Of a DNA stretch of 64,000 nt, positions 33,681 through 41,547 are shown one piece after another. The notes under the pieces were generated by a model. It worked only from the letters and a program-made list of their open reading frames with translations. It had not been told where the DNA came from and made no database searches. The stretch is taken from positions 62,001-126,000 of the forward strand of contig CAVWIN010000002.1 of NCBI GenBank assembly GCA_963755085.1, read 5' to 3'. This DNA comes from JACVRM01 sp963755085 (GTDB lineage Bacteria > Actinomycetota > Thermoleophilia > Gaiellales > Gaiellaceae). Both the position numbers and the translations under genes were made by a program. Each line of letters starts with the position of its first letter. Positions within the stretch are counted from its first letter, which is position 1.

Positions 33681-33825
33681 TTCCTCGACGAAGCCTTCTC
33701 CGTGGGCGCACTAGCGCGGCGGTGGGCTACTGCTCGACGGCCTCGTTGAAGTGAGACCTCCGCCGTGACACGGTGGACGGCGCAACACCGGTCACAAATC
33801 GCACCGGTTCCTCATGTAGGAGAGC

Positions 33826-34380
33826 ATGAAGGACGAGGAGCAGCGCACGGACGGCGAGCTTCTGCTCGCTGCACGCACATCCGCCAAGCCGTTCGGGGTC
33901 TTCTACGAGCGCCACTTCGCGTCTGTGCTCGCCTTCTTCCGCCGCCGGACGCGCGGCCCGGAGGAAGCCTTCGATCTCGCTGCTGAGACGTTCGCTGCCG
34001 CGCTTGCCGCGGTTCCTCGCTACAGGCAGGGACCCGAGCCCGCGCAGGCGTGGTTGTTCGCGATCGCGCGCCACAAGCTGAGCGAGTCGCTGCGGAGGGG
34101 CCGCGTCCAGGATGAGGCGCGGCGTGCGCTCGCGATGCAGCCGATCGAGCTCGACGAGCAGGCGATCGAGCTGCTCGAGGCGACCGCAAACGGGCCGGCG
34201 CTCGAGCTCCTCGAGATTCTGACCCCCGAGCAGCGCCAGGCGATCGAGGGCCGCTACCTGGAAGAGCGCGCCTACCCCGAGCTCGCGCGCGATTTCCGTT
34301 GCTCCGAAAGCGTCGTCCGCAAGCGCGCGAGCCGCGGCCTGGCTGCGCTCCGCGCCCAGCTTCGAGAGGAAGAGGCCTGA
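33826..34380 (+). CDS. ECF sigma factor (cassette copy, intact)
   Basis: 184 residues. Region 2: FGVFYERHFASVLAFFRRRT and FDLAAETFAAALAAVPRYRQ with AWLFAIARHKLSESLRRG; region 4: LEILTPEQRQAIEGRYLEER...LARDFRCSESVVRKRASRGL. GGAG precedes the ATG. Its stop overlaps the next ATG (TGATG). It is the only intact copy of a unit whose fragments recur at 44.3 and 46.4-47.0 kb. It probably responds to an external signal through the downstream membrane-anchored protein. Confidence 0.88.
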   Translation: MKDEEQRTDGELLLAARTSAKPFGVFYERHFASVLAFFRRRTRGPEEAFDLAAETFAAALAAVPRYRQGPEPAQAWLFAIARHKLSESLRRGRVQDEARRALAMQPIELDEQAIELLEATANGPALELLEILTPEQRQAIEGRYLEERAYPELARDFRCSESVVRKRASRGLAALRAQLREEEA

Positions 34381-35286
34381 TGAGCGATCCCATTGCCGAA
34401 CTCAAGCGCGAGCTTCTGGCCGCCGCCGAGCGCCAGCATGTCCGCGCTCTCGTACCTGCCCCACGTCGGCGGTTCGGCGGGCGGGTCGGCGCTACGCGCC
34501 TCCTCCCGATCGCCGCAGCGGTTGCGGTCGCCGCGGCAGCGGCGCTCCTTTTCAGCGCTCCGTGGAGCGACTCGCCAAGCTTCCTCGCGCGAGCGCAGGC
34601 AGCCCTCACGCCCCCCAAGGGGATGATCCTGCACGAGAAGTGGGTGGAGACCGCGACCTGGACCCATCGCAAGTGCACGGTGAGGTGGACTGCCGAGTAC
34701 TGGATGGATCAGGCCTACTCGGAGCTGGTCGGCGGCCGCCGCTTCCGAGCTCTCCTGCACCAACCCCTCCCGTATCCGTTTATGCCGATCGACATCGACC
34801 ACACGTCGCTTGTCTGCTCGCCCGGACGCGCGTACGAGGTCGGGGGATACGGCGGCTTGGTGCTCCGCTTCGCCCCGCCGAACAGACTGGTTCGCCTGCC
34901 GATTAGCTTCAGTGGGCAGAGCGACCCCGTAGGAGACCTTCGCCGTGCGATCCGCGCCGGACACGCCTATGACGAGGGCACGACGACGCGTCATGGTCGC
35001 AGGGTGCAGCGCATCCGCCTGTCTGACTGCCCCCCTTCCAATTCCGTCTGTCCGGACGGGCCGGCCAGCCTACGCCTACGCCTACGTCGACCCTGACACC
35101 TTCTACCCGGTCGAAATCGACGTCCCAGGAGTCAACTACGCACCGGGATACACTCCGGACCGGCTCGTCGCCGTCAACCCCCGCACCGTCACTCGCTTCC
35201 TCGCGTTCGAGTACCTGCCCAGAACGTCCGCCAACCTTGCGCTTACCGACATCCGCGCACAACACCCGCACGCGACTGAACCCTAG
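34380..35286 (+). CDS. Membrane-anchored putative anti-sigma/partner protein (frameshift near 35085)
   Basis: N-terminus MSDPIAELKRELLAAAERQH inside the cell, one membrane pass (LLPIAAAVAVAAAAALLFSA), then an extracytoplasmic domain with ILHEKWVETATWTHRKCTVR, YSELVGGRRFRALLHQPLPY and, after a one-base shift, YAYVDPDTFYPVEIDVPGV, ending LTDIRAQHPHATEP. No ZAS zinc motif is present, so anti-sigma function is inferred only from the overlapping sigma gene and the topology. Pieces of its 3' end recur at 44.4 and 46.9 kb. Confidence 0.65.
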
Positions 35287-35383
35287 CGGCAGGGTTCGCG
35301 TGGTAGACCGCGGGGGCGGCAACAACGGCCTCGCTTGCCGCTGGACGGCGTCCGAAGGTTTGTTGCCGAAACAGGCAGCATCC

Positions 35384-35405
35384 GTGCTACCAACGGTGCT
35401 ACCAA
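35384..35405 (+). promoter_or_regulatory. Paired direct repeats (putative recombinase arm sites) before R4
   Basis: GTGCTACCAA occurs twice, 12 bases start to start, beginning exactly 105 bp upstream of R4. The intervening 80 bases align collinearly with the regions before R3 and R7. Confidence 0.6.
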
Positions 35406-35488
35406 TCTGAGCGAGCTCAGGAGAACTGAGCAAACCTCACAGCCTCCATCCGGACGCAAACGGCTTCTGACGAGCGGCGTTTGCGCGA

Positions 35489-35530
35489 ATCGCACCCAGG
35501 AGGTCGTCGGTTCGAGTCCGACTAGCTCCA
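35489..35530 (+). repeat. R4: tRNA-Ala 3'-half repeat
   Basis: 42 bases identical to the tRNA half from ATCGCACCC to AGCTCCA. A GCCGC...GGCGGGCTTTTCT hairpin follows about 10 bases later. With R3 it bounds the smallest complete cassette (1.85 kb). Confidence 0.92.
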
Positions 35531-36117
35531 CCTCGCGAAGCCGCTGGAAACGGCGGGCTTTTCTGTTGTGTTGACACGCCCAACGCGGCCGCCAGTGCTA
35601 CCGAACCCGAGGTGCAGGGTGAGCGCTCGCGGCGTTTCGCGCTTCTCTTCAGCGAGTAGTGCGCCACTCCGCGACCAGTGCAACGGTCAGACTCGCGACC
35701 TGGCCCTCGGTGCGGTCGTGAAGCTTGCAGACGAGCACGGAGTCGTGGTGCGAGCGTTTGAGTCACAGCGTCGGTCGGGCGGGAAGCCCGGCCCGATCGC
35801 CACTGTTTTTGACACGCAACGTCTTCGGCGCATTCAGTCTGCCGATGTTGACCGGTTGGGCCAAGACGCGTGGAACGCGGTCTATTACGGATTCGCAACC
35901 GGAGCCGGCGCAGGCCTATTGCTTGACGCGCCGATCGCCGCATTGCGTGTCCTGAATCTCGTATCGACTGCGCGTACCGCTTCCGGCGCTGAATACCCAG
36001 CCTCGCGCGTATCGCATCGAGAAGGGTCGCGGTTACATCGCCGCCGAACTCCGCGACCTCCGGCTCAGCCCCTTCCCAGAAGGCTGACCCGACTTTGCCA
36101 ACGGCGGCGGGTCTCGA
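35531..36117. other. 590 bases without a recognisable gene
   Basis: After the terminator-like hairpin following R4 I see no coding sequence with ribosome site, family motif or codon bias. The open frames here are interrupted or encode Arg/Ser-rich text with no meaning. It may be decayed cargo. Confidence 0.4.
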
Positions 36118-36160
36118 TGGGCGTGGCCGGGATCGAACCGGTGACCTCCCGCGTGTGAAA
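36118..36160 (-). repeat. 3' half of a tRNA-Val(CAC)
   Basis: On the minus strand TTCACAC (loop with anticodon CAC), GCGGG stem strand, AGGTC, T-arm ACCGG-TTCGATC-CCGGC and acceptor-like CACGCCC with A. The 5' half does not pair and is unrelated. Like the Ala repeats it begins at the anticodon loop, so it is probably the scar of an element that used tRNA-Val. Confidence 0.65.
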
Positions 36161-36182
36161 CCCAGGCGCGATTCGAGAAGTC

Positions 36183-36207
36183 AGAGGGCCGGGGATACCG
36201 GCCCTCT
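36183..36207. terminator. Strong hairpin after the collagen-like gene
   Basis: AGAGGGCCGG/CCGGCCCTCT is a perfect 10-bp stem around GGATA, 22 bases past the stop of the minus-strand gene. A mild pyrimidine run follows on the minus strand. Confidence 0.65.
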
Positions 36208-36228
36208 GTCATTCCTTGTCTTGGAGCC

Positions 36229-37365
36229 TTAGCCGGCGCAGTACGCGAAAACCTTGAGATTCCCGCTGCCTGCGGACTGCGTCACAGTCCATCCGTGTCC
36301 GCTGCCGCTGCGGTACGACTCGGTGACTGCGCCCTGCGCAACGAATCCACCGGAGATCGCGAACATCAGAGCGTCCGGGGCGTCGGTCGGGTCTGGGGTC
36401 AACGGGCAGAGGACGCTGGTCGTCTTCAGAGTGCCCGTCTGACTTACCTCGACAATGGCCGACCCACTCACGCCGGGATCACCCTTCGGCCCCTGAGGGC
36501 CGGGCTGACCCGGAGGCCCCTGCAGGCCAGTGGCCCCGGTGTCGCCGGTTTCGCCCTTCGGCCCGGGCGGGCCAGGCTCACCGAGAGGCCCTTGTGGGCC
36601 GGGATCGCCCTTCGGCCCCTGAGCACCGTCCGCACCCGGGGCACCGTCCGCACCCGGGGCACCGTCGGCACCAGGGGCACCGTCGGCACCCGGAGGCCCC
36701 GGAGCGCCGTCTGCCCCCGGAAACCCGGGGCCCCCACCGTCGGCACCCGGAAGCCCCGGAGCGCCGTCTGCCCCCGGAAGACCCTGCGGCCCCGTACCCT
36801 GCGGGCCAGGCTGTCCGTCCGCACCGGGTGCACCGAGAGGCCCCTGCTCGCCCTGGATACCAGGAGCGCCGTTGCAGACGGAGATCGCGTCGAAGATGTC
36901 GAAGGTGACGTAGTACCCGCCGAAGAGACACGCAGCGTCTTCGGTCGAGACATCCTTGACCATCCCAACCGCGTCCTTGCCGTCGGTTCCGTTCTTGCCA
37001 TCGATTCCGTTGGTGCCGTCCTTGCCGTTCGTTCCGTCCGTGCCCGGACGGCCCTGAGTCCCGGTTGCGCCAGTCGCGCCCGTGGCTCCGGTGGGACCTG
37101 TGTCGCCCTTCGCACCAGAGACGCCCTGGGCGCCGGTATCGCCCTTGTCACCCTTCGACCCCCGCGGGCCACTGACCTTGGCTCCGTACGTGCGTCTCCA
37201 GCCGGGCTGGCACCGTTTTTTTGCCGCAATCGAAACAACGACACCCGTGTGCGCGTTGATACAGAACGGGCCGCTGAGCCGCCGACCCTGATCCGCGAGC
37301 GAGGACCCCGCGATCACCATCGCGGCGAGCGCACCGAGAATGACCGCAACAACCAACTGCCTCAT
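36229..37365 (-). CDS. Secreted collagen-like repeat protein
   Basis: 378 residues. A signal peptide (QLVVAVILGALAAMVIAGSS) is followed by about 45 residues and then Gly-X-Y repeats in two blocks: one near residues 70-130 (GDKGDTGAQG, GATGATGATG) and a longer one near 185-300 (GAPGADGAPGADGAPGADGA). A non-collagen insert (VGMVKDVSTEDAACLFGGYY) separates them, and a globular C-terminal domain (ALMFAISGGFVAQGAVTESY ... LKVFAYCAG) with Cys residues may trimerise the stalk. An extracellular rod is expected. Bacterial collagen-like proteins serve adhesion or form surface filaments; the role here is unknown. Confidence 0.9.
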   Translation of the reverse strand: MRQLVVAVILGALAAMVIAGSSLADQGRRLSGPFCINAHTGVVVSIAAKKRCQPGWRRTYGAKVSGPRGSKGDKGDTGAQGVSGAKGDTGPTGATGATGATGTQGRPGTDGTNGKDGTNGIDGKNGTDGKDAVGMVKDVSTEDAACLFGGYYVTFDIFDAISVCNGAPGIQGEQGPLGAPGADGQPGPQGTGPQGLPGADGAPGLPGADGGGPGFPGADGAPGPPGADGAPGADGAPGADGAPGADGAQGPKGDPGPQGPLGEPGPPGPKGETGDTGATGLQGPPGQPGPQGPKGDPGVSGSAIVEVSQTGTLKTTSVLCPLTPDPTDAPDALMFAISGGFVAQGAVTESYRSGSGHGWTVTQSAGSGNLKVFAYCAG

Positions 37366-38195
37366 GTGTAAAACCTTCCGCCGGGGACGCGCCACCACCT
37401 CATTGGAGTGACGATGATTGCCCGCGTCCTCCCCCAAACGGGTGCATGCGGGGCTCAGGTGGGCGCGGCTGGCATCGGACAGGCATGCAAACGAGGGTTT
37501 GTTGTATGAGCGAGCGCCGAGACTCGTCGCCGTCGTTTGCGTCTGGCAGGCGACGGACGCGGCGAGCGTTGTGAACTCGGGCGGCCTCGGGCGGCACCGC
37601 CACTCCCACCCGCCCGACTTGAGCTGTACAGGCCGGGCTGCTGTCGGCTAGGGCGGCGTTGCGTCGGCAGCGAGCGCCGGTGTACGAGCAGTCGTCCGCG
37701 ACCTGGTGAGCCGTCGGCCGAGGTTCATCGCGGGGCGGGAACTTCAACAAGGAGGTAGGCCCGGGCAGCTCCCCACCGCCCCTGCGCCCCCGCCGCCGAT
37801 ATCCGCTCAACAACCGGCCGCTTCCGCCTGCCGCTGGGAGACCGCACCCCCAATCAGTAGCGACCGCTCGGGGCTCGAGCTCGAGCCCGCATGGTCGGGG
37901 CGGGGGAATGCACGGTCAGACTCCCTGCCTGGCCACGCACGATTCTCGGACTCGCGGCCCCGTTCACCTTGTTGCCAGGATGACCCGACTGGGTTCACGC
38001 GGCCGCGACGTCGGGTCCGTTCGGCAGCAGGAGTGACGCGAAGGCATCAGGAGATGCATAGACTCGCTCTCGCGGCGGAGACGGTTCGCTGGGCTGGCAC
38101 GAGGCATCCGGCACCGAGAGCGCGTGCGTGCGTGACCGGCGAAGCGGTTTCGAGCCGCCAGCACGAATCCGGTCGTTCTAGCAGGAGGGGAGAAG
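37366..38195. other. 830-base intergenic stretch between divergent secreted-protein genes
   Basis: Between the collagen-like gene (minus) and the propeller protein (plus). I see no convincing coding sequence; the long frames here overlap the real gene downstream or lack starts. It must hold both promoters, but no clear -35/-10 pair stands out. A GGAGGGG ribosome site marks the right edge. Confidence 0.4.
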
Positions 38196-40034
38196 ATGGG
38201 ACAGCGACTTGTCACTCTTGCGGTGGCGTGCGCAAGCGCGGCCGTCGCCGTAATCTGGCTGTCGGGCGCCGCCAGCGCGTCGGGCGCCGCGAACTACGAC
38301 ATCGCCACCCTTGCCGGGAAGGTCGCGTCGCTCAACGGGACGGACGGCCTCCAGACCCGCTTCTCGGCCCTGATCCAGGAGGAGGCGGATGCGGCCGACG
38401 TGACGGCCCCGACTCCGGCGATGCCGATCACGCCCACGTTCGTGCTCTCGAGCCCGCTCGACGGCACCAGCGTCCAGCCGCCCGACGTGACCGTGAACCA
38501 GGACACGGCGGCGGCGCCGCAGAACGAGACCGCGATCGCTGTCGACCCGAACAACCCGAATCGCGTCGTTTCCGGGGCGAACGACTACGCCACCCGCACG
38601 TGGTCGTGCTCGATCGGCGGTACCCCGTGCAGCGCCCTCGGCGACGCGTACTCGGGGACGTACTTCTCCAACAACGGCGGCCAGACGTGGTGCTGCACGA
38701 GCACCGACCCGGCCCACATCGGAACGCTGATCCCGGGCGTCGAGCATCTCGTCGGGGGCCAGTACGACGCGGGCGGCGACCCGTCGCTCGCGTTCGACAG
38801 CCAGGGCAACGTCTACTACGCGGGGCTCGGCTTTGACCGCACGGCGCCGCCGAACACGGTCGCCGTGAACAAGGGAACCTTCGACGGAAGCGGACAGCTC
38901 AGCTGGGGGCCGCCGACGTTCATCAACCAGACCACGGCCCCTTCCATCCTGAACGACAAGGAGTGGATCGCGGCGGACTGGCACAACTCAAGCCCGTTCA
39001 GGGATCGGGTGTATGTCAGTTGGACGCGCTACATCTTCAACGCGCACAACGGCAGCTTCGTACAGGCGCCGATCTTCTTCGCCTACTCGACCGACGGCGG
39101 CGCGACCTTCAGCACGCCAGCGAACATCTCCGGCAACGTCCTCTACGATCAGGGCTCGCGCCCGATCGTGGGCCCCGACGGGACGCTGTACGTCATCTTC
39201 GACGGCGCGACGCGGCTGGCGACGCTCGACAGCCAGTGGATCGTGAAGTCGACCGACGGCGGCGTGAGCTGGAGCAAGCCGACGAAGATCGCGGACGTCC
39301 AGAGCGCGATCCCGATCGCGAACGCCGTCTATCGCGACGACAGCTTCCCGGCGGGAGCCGCCGCGCCGAACGGCGATCTCTACGTGGCCTGGTCGTCGCA
39401 GACGAGCGACAGCACCGGCGGCCTGTGTCCGACCCGAACGAACACCGGCTGCCACCTCGCCGCCCTCTACAGCAAGTCGACCGACGGCGGCGCGACCTGG
39501 TCGGCGCCGACCCCGGTCCTGCCGGTGGTTGACGCCTCCACCCGGACGGCGATCGGCTACCCCGTGACCCAGCCGGACGGTTCGACGCTGAACGCACCGG
39601 CTGCGCGCCGGGCCGACACGCAGTGGCCGGGGGTCGCGGTCTCGCCGTCCGGGCGCGTCTACATGTCCGCCTACGGCGCCGACGTCGTCTCGCCCTGGCA
39701 GACCTGCGCCGAGGGGCCACCGCCGCCGGAGGGGCGGATCAACTGCACGACGCTCGGCAACTACATCAACAACGCCCGGCTCGACTACTACGTCACAGAC
39801 ATCAGCACGGCCACCACACAGAAGGTCAGCACGCATCCAATCAACACGCGCAACGGCTTCGGAGGCGGCTTCATCGGCGACTACACCAGCCTCGCCGTCG
39901 GCTCCGACAACGCGTTCCACGCCTTCTGGACGGACACCAACAACAAGCAGACTGTCGTCTGGTTCTACGGGCTCGAGTTCACGCCCACGCCGATCAACCA
40001 GGAAGACGTGGTGACGGCAAGCGGGAACTTCTAG
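38196..40034 (+). CDS. Secreted BNR/sialidase-like beta-propeller protein
   Basis: 612 residues with a signal peptide (VTLAVACASAAVAVIWLSGA). Asp-box motifs appear as YFSNNGGQTW, YSTDGGATF, STDGGVSW and STDGGATW, the spacing of six-bladed sialidase-type propellers, but catalytic Arg triad residues cannot be placed, so it is probably a binding or hydrolase-like protein rather than a proven sialidase. Cys pairs suggest disulfides. The C-terminal GDYTSLAVGSDNAFHAFWTD recalls GDYTSLNVD in the secreted protein of the 44.6-46.4 kb cassette. A strong GGAGGGG precedes the ATG and a strong terminator follows. Confidence 0.83.
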   Translation: MGQRLVTLAVACASAAVAVIWLSGAASASGAANYDIATLAGKVASLNGTDGLQTRFSALIQEEADAADVTAPTPAMPITPTFVLSSPLDGTSVQPPDVTVNQDTAAAPQNETAIAVDPNNPNRVVSGANDYATRTWSCSIGGTPCSALGDAYSGTYFSNNGGQTWCCTSTDPAHIGTLIPGVEHLVGGQYDAGGDPSLAFDSQGNVYYAGLGFDRTAPPNTVAVNKGTFDGSGQLSWGPPTFINQTTAPSILNDKEWIAADWHNSSPFRDRVYVSWTRYIFNAHNGSFVQAPIFFAYSTDGGATFSTPANISGNVLYDQGSRPIVGPDGTLYVIFDGATRLATLDSQWIVKSTDGGVSWSKPTKIADVQSAIPIANAVYRDDSFPAGAAAPNGDLYVAWSSQTSDSTGGLCPTRTNTGCHLAALYSKSTDGGATWSAPTPVLPVVDASTRTAIGYPVTQPDGSTLNAPAARRADTQWPGVAVSPSGRVYMSAYGADVVSPWQTCAEGPPPPEGRINCTTLGNYINNARLDYYVTDISTATTQKVSTHPINTRNGFGGGFIGDYTSLAVGSDNAFHAFWTDTNNKQTVVWFYGLEFTPTPINQEDVVTASGNF

Positions 40035-40043
40035 CAACTGATT

Positions 40044-40075
40044 CCCCACCCCCGGGAGAAGGCCCGGGGGTGGGG
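40044..40075 (+). terminator. Strong GC-rich hairpin after the propeller gene
   Basis: CCCCACCCCCGGG/CCCGGGGGTGGGG is a perfect 13-bp stem around AGAAGG, nine bases past the stop codon. No T-run follows. Confidence 0.7.
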
Positions 40076-40309
40076 AACCCCCGGGAGAACGCGCGTCTCT
40101 TCTCGACGAGGGTTTGTTGTAAGGACGGTCTCAATAGAAGACCCGTGTTGGATTGCAGCCGCGGCGCGATCTAAACGCTGCGATGACATCAGTGTGCAGT
40201 TAGAGGGTGGTTGCGCGCACGCGCGCACACGCGCGAGGAACCTGCTCGCCTAGCCACCGGGGGCACCCGGCCCCACCCTCACCCCCGCGAACATGCGCCC
40301 AGGCGGCAA

Positions 40310-40376
40310 GGATTCCCTTGTAGAGCCCGACTGCCTCCTGCCGGAACTCCGGCGAGGAGCGCTTGGCCTGTGCCAC
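40310..40376 (-). mobile_element. IS3-family OrfA 5' fragment (minus strand)
   Basis: From GTG the minus strand reads VAQAKRSSPEFRQEAVGLYK, the typical beginning of an IS3-family OrfA helix-turn-helix, and then loses similarity. Only about 22 codons remain. Confidence 0.5.
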
Positions 40377-40419
40377 ATCGACTCCCTTCGGAACGCTTGC
40401 GCGTCCATCGTCAGGATGC

Positions 40420-40563
40420 TGTAGCCCTGGTTCCGTAGGGTCCGGTTTCCAGACTCGGGCGGCCTCGAGAGGAGGTCGTATGGGACGCAGGGGCTATCCG
40501 GCGGAGTTCCGTCGGCGGGCGCTGGATCTTGTCGCGGCGGGCAAGCCGGTGCGTGAGGTTGTA
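40420..40563 (+). mobile_element. IS3-family left end and OrfA start, cut off at R5
   Basis: TGTAGCCCTGG looks like an IS3 terminal repeat; GAGGAGG precedes the ATG at 40480, which reads MGRRGYPAEFRRRALDLVAA and GKPVREVVD before stopping exactly where the R5 tRNA-half repeat begins. The rest of OrfA, all of OrfB and the right end are gone. Confidence 0.65.
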
Positions 40564-40606
40564 GATCGCACCCAGGAGGTCGTCGGTTCGAGTGCGACTA
40601 GCTCCA
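40564..40606 (+). repeat. R5: tRNA-Ala 3'-half repeat (one mismatch)
   Basis: 43 bases matching from GATCGCACCC to AGCTCCA with a single C to G change in the T-stem (GAGTGCGACT). The sequence after it (ATTCGGTCGTTGTCA..., then GCCTG-CAAA-CAGGC and GTCTTT) aligns with the region just after the intact tRNA, including its terminator. It abuts the truncated IS3 end and lacks the arm repeats seen before R3, R4 and R7. Confidence 0.9.
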
Positions 40607-40822
40607 TTCGGTCGTTGTCAAAGAGACGACGAATTGCCTGCAAACAGGCGTCTTTGCCGTTCCGATCGCTCCAAGGCAGTAGCCGGACAGCGCGAGGCCC
40701 TCCGGACTGCGGCGCGTAGCTCGGCGCTTCCTCGGCGATGTCATCCTTCCAAGCGGGCAACGAGGCAGATGCGGCTCTAGAGGCCGTCGCTGTTGCTCTT
40801 CGCGCAACGCAGGGGCGCTCGC

Positions 40823-41236
40823 TCAGATCGCCGGCATCAGGCCGAGCTGGCCGAGCAGCTCGGCCTGATCGAAGTAGAGATGTTCCGAGGCCAGCTGGTC
40901 GCCGCGAACCTCATAACTCGACATCCAGCGCAGGTCGACGTTCCGTCCCGTGGCCGCGACATCGCCCGCCGGCGTGCGCATGACACCGGTGTGCGTGCCT
41001 ATGAACCGGCCCTCGGCGGCGACGACGGATCCTTCGGCGAGAAGGCGCGACGTCTCAAGACGCCCGTCCGGGAACGCGTCCCAGAACACACCGAGGAAGC
41101 CCAGAACCTCCTCGCGCCCGTGCATCGACGCGTTCGGTGCGACGAGGTCGGCGTCCTCGCTCCACGGCTCGGCGTCCGCGTCCCGTGCGTTGAACGCCTC
41201 GACATGCCTTTCGACGACGTGCTTGTGATCAGCCAT
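40823..41236 (-). CDS. SnoaL-like NTF2-fold protein
   Basis: 137 residues beginning MADHKHVVERHVEAFNARDA, with the NTF2-fold pattern DADLVAPNASMHGREEVLGF, WDAFPDGRLETSRLLAEGSV and the C-terminal sheet WMSSYEVRGDQLASEHLYFD. Related proteins are polyketide cyclases or small-molecule isomerases; many are of unknown substrate. GGAGG lies upstream. It is the first cargo gene after R5. Confidence 0.82.
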   Translation of the reverse strand: MADHKHVVERHVEAFNARDADAEPWSEDADLVAPNASMHGREEVLGFLGVFWDAFPDGRLETSRLLAEGSVVAAEGRFIGTHTGVMRTPAGDVAATGRNVDLRWMSSYEVRGDQLASEHLYFDQAELLGQLGLMPAI

Positions 41237-41407
41237 CAGGCCGTTCCTCCTGTCGGTTGCCGTGCGCCGGATACCCGTTGGTCCGGGCAGGCTATTTCTA
41301 TCTACTCGCTCGCGGGCAGCCTGTCGCATCGCGCGATGGGTAGAAGCGCGCAATCGCGAGCGAGAGGCTCACGCTCTCGACAGGAGCTCCTGCAACTGAA
41401 TCGAGAG

Positions 41408-41433
41408 GTTTGAAAGCTGTCCGGTTAGGTCCA
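41408..41433 (+). repeat. S2: 26-bp core of the second repeat family
   Basis: GTTTGAAAGCTGTCCGGTTA followed by GGTCCA, identical to the core of S1. The 100 bases after it align with those after the intact tRNA-Ala (TACAACGA, GTGCC...GGGCAC hairpin, TATTCCGGTCGC), linking S to the same attachment lineage. Nothing else is recognisable in this 311-base gap. Confidence 0.65.
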
Positions 41434-41547
41434 TCGCCTGTTGCAAGAAATACAACGATGTGCCTGCTCAGGGGCACTCTCCGGTATTCCGGTCGCCTGA
41501 GCAGCAAACCGTTCTAACTCAAACTCTTCGTCCGAGATACTCAGGGC

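Noticed and set aside
35283..35531. Minus-strand frame starting MELVGLEPTTSWV
   Set aside because: This is the reverse complement of a tRNA-Ala 3' half read as protein. The same text starts the frames at 43810-44295 and 46357-46773; none has a ribosome site or family.
35568..36158. Plus-strand frame of 196 residues ending VAGIEPVTSRV
   Set aside because: The end is a translated tRNA-Val half and the rest is low-complexity Arg/Ser text with no start signal.
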